Below are positions 15,193 to 15,960 of a DNA stretch of 15,960 nucleotides, one piece after another. Source of the stretch: JAAYYY01 sp964602995 (GTDB lineage Bacteria; Chloroflexota; Anaerolineae; Promineifilales; Promineifilaceae). Positions within the stretch are counted from its first letter, which is position 1, and every line of letters starts with the position of its first letter. The position numbers and the translations under genes are program-made. The notes under the pieces were generated by a model that did not search any database, was not told the DNA's origin, and was given only the letters and a program-made list of their open reading frames with translations. The stretch spans positions 1-15,960 of the forward strand of contig CAZRTM010000101.1 of assembly GCA_964602995.1 (NCBI GenBank), read 5' to 3'.

Positions 15193-15227
15193 TTCCTCCC
15201 TCCTCACCAGAAGGGCGGGCGGAGGAA
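15193..15227 (-). other. Hairpin between the membrane-protein gene and the Usp gene
   Basis: TTCCTCC (15193-15199) and GGAGGAA (15221-15227) are perfect 7-bp inverted arms with a 21-base, partly complementary C/G-rich interior. On the minus strand it ends just upstream of the Usp ribosome binding site and has no following U-run, so it looks more like an intercistronic stem than a terminator. Confidence 0.4.
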
Positions 15228-15241
15228 TTTACTCGAACCGT

Positions 15242-15960
15242 CTAGACGATCATCAGTATGATCGGGATAAGCAGTATCAGTATCATGAAGGCAGCCAGAT
15301 TGCGCTTGCCAGTCGTCGTCCATTGGACGAAAGCGAGGCAAGCGCGCTCGTAACGGCGGTAGAACGTGGCGAGGACGAACGCCGACACAATTGTAATACT
15401 TACCATGTTCACTAAGATGATGGTAAAGGCTCCGGGATTGTCTAGTAAGACGGCTGCCAACACTGTATCGATGAAAGTCGTCACGTTAGCTCCCATGATA
15501 TACGGAATTACGTTTTCCCGCCGCACGAAGCCTCTGGCGCTCAAAGGTACGAGGATGCTTAGAGAGATGCTGACCGACATGGAGAGAGTCGTAATTCCTG
15601 CTCCTAAGAGGAACATGACCCAGGGCCGGTAAACAAAACGAGACATACGACCGACCTGGCTTTCCCTCAGGGTCATCTCGGGTAGGGCACGGTCAAAGAG
15701 GGTAAAGCTGGCCATCATGATCCCGAATCCGATCAGAAATAGCGCCCATTCCGGTAAATAGGCGACAATAAGAGCAATGATCGGATCGAAAATCAAGTCG
15801 GTTAATGAACTAATGGCGCCGCCGGACGCAAGCTGGCTTCGCTCCAGATAGCCACCGTTGAGCAGGAAAAGGCCGAGTGGGAGCGCCAGAAGATGCGTGG
15901 TTCCTGTGACGACGAGGGACAGGAGACCCATCCCCAGGCTGGTTGTCCGGTCTCGGCCGC
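15242..15960 (-). CDS. Na+/phosphate cotransporter (NptA/PF02690)-like membrane protein, C-terminal part, 5' end outside window
   Basis: The frame ends at 15242 and stays open to the window end, so the N-terminus is missing; an internal Met at 15931 is unlikely to be the true start. The visible ~239 residues contain about six hydrophobic segments. The segment from GAGITTLSMSVSIS to the GANVTTFIDTVLAAVL motif matches the second repeat of Na+/Pi cotransporters, where a GANIGTT-like sequence is diagnostic. The expected QSSS of that repeat is replaced by SMSVSIS, so it is a divergent member and its substrate is uncertain. An Arg/Glu-containing cytoplasmic segment (YRRYERA) and a final hydrophobic helix end the protein. 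The Usp gene begins 62 bp downstream on the same strand. Confidence 0.65.
   Translation of the reverse strand, partial: GRDRTTSLGMGLLSLVVTGTTHLLALPLGLFLLNGGYLERSQLASGGAISSLTDLIFDPIIALIVAYLPEWALFLIGFGIMMASFTLFDRALPEMTLRESQVGRMSRFVYRPWVMFLLGAGITTLSMSVSISLSILVPLSARGFVRRENVIPYIMGANVTTFIDTVLAAVLLDNPGAFTIILVNMVSITIVSAFVLATFYRRYERACLAFVQWTTTGKRNLAAFMILILLIPIILMIV

Overview
This window is a gene-dense stretch of bacterial chromosome with moderately high GC, and everything on it looks like core or near-core metabolism. No tRNA, rRNA, CRISPR array, transposase or phage gene was recognised. A 100-base run of N (2470-2569) shows that it comes from a draft, probably metagenome-derived, scaffold. The combination of a dispersed hairpin repeat, a FadN/FadA-type beta-oxidation cluster, a fused FolK-FolP protein, an S41 lipoprotein with a Thr/Pro/Glu-rich linker and a DUF2231-Rieske fusion suggests Chloroflexota (an Anaerolineae-like lineage). 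That placement is inference; no marker gene here proves it.

Layout. 1-217 holds copies of a dispersed hairpin repeat. 218-1093 (+) is a membrane protein with a C-terminal Rieske [2Fe-2S] domain. It converges on a secreted LysM/M23 peptidoglycan hydrolase (1127-2383, -). A divergent intergenic region (2384-2764) carries the assembly gap and the promoter of an S41-family lipoprotein protease-like gene (2765-4243, +). It is followed by a bifunctional FolK-FolP folate enzyme (4371-5705, +).

5740-12128 (+) is a fatty acid beta-oxidation cluster. It contains two different acyl-CoA dehydrogenase-family subunits, a 56-residue small ORF, a FadN-like 3-hydroxyacyl-CoA dehydrogenase/enoyl-CoA hydratase and a FadA thiolase. 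Together these cover all four steps of the cycle once an acyl-CoA is supplied; no acyl-CoA ligase is present. The two dehydrogenase subunits have lost complementary parts of the active site, which is the main discovery candidate here. They look like the two halves of one heteromeric enzyme.

12221-13441 (+) is a Fsr-type MFS exporter. Its 3' end overlaps the 3' end of a minus-strand group: a truncated Na+/phosphate-cotransporter-like membrane protein running off the window end (15242-15960), a tandem-domain universal stress protein (14337-15179) and an RlmA-type 23S rRNA guanine methyltransferase (13413-14288).
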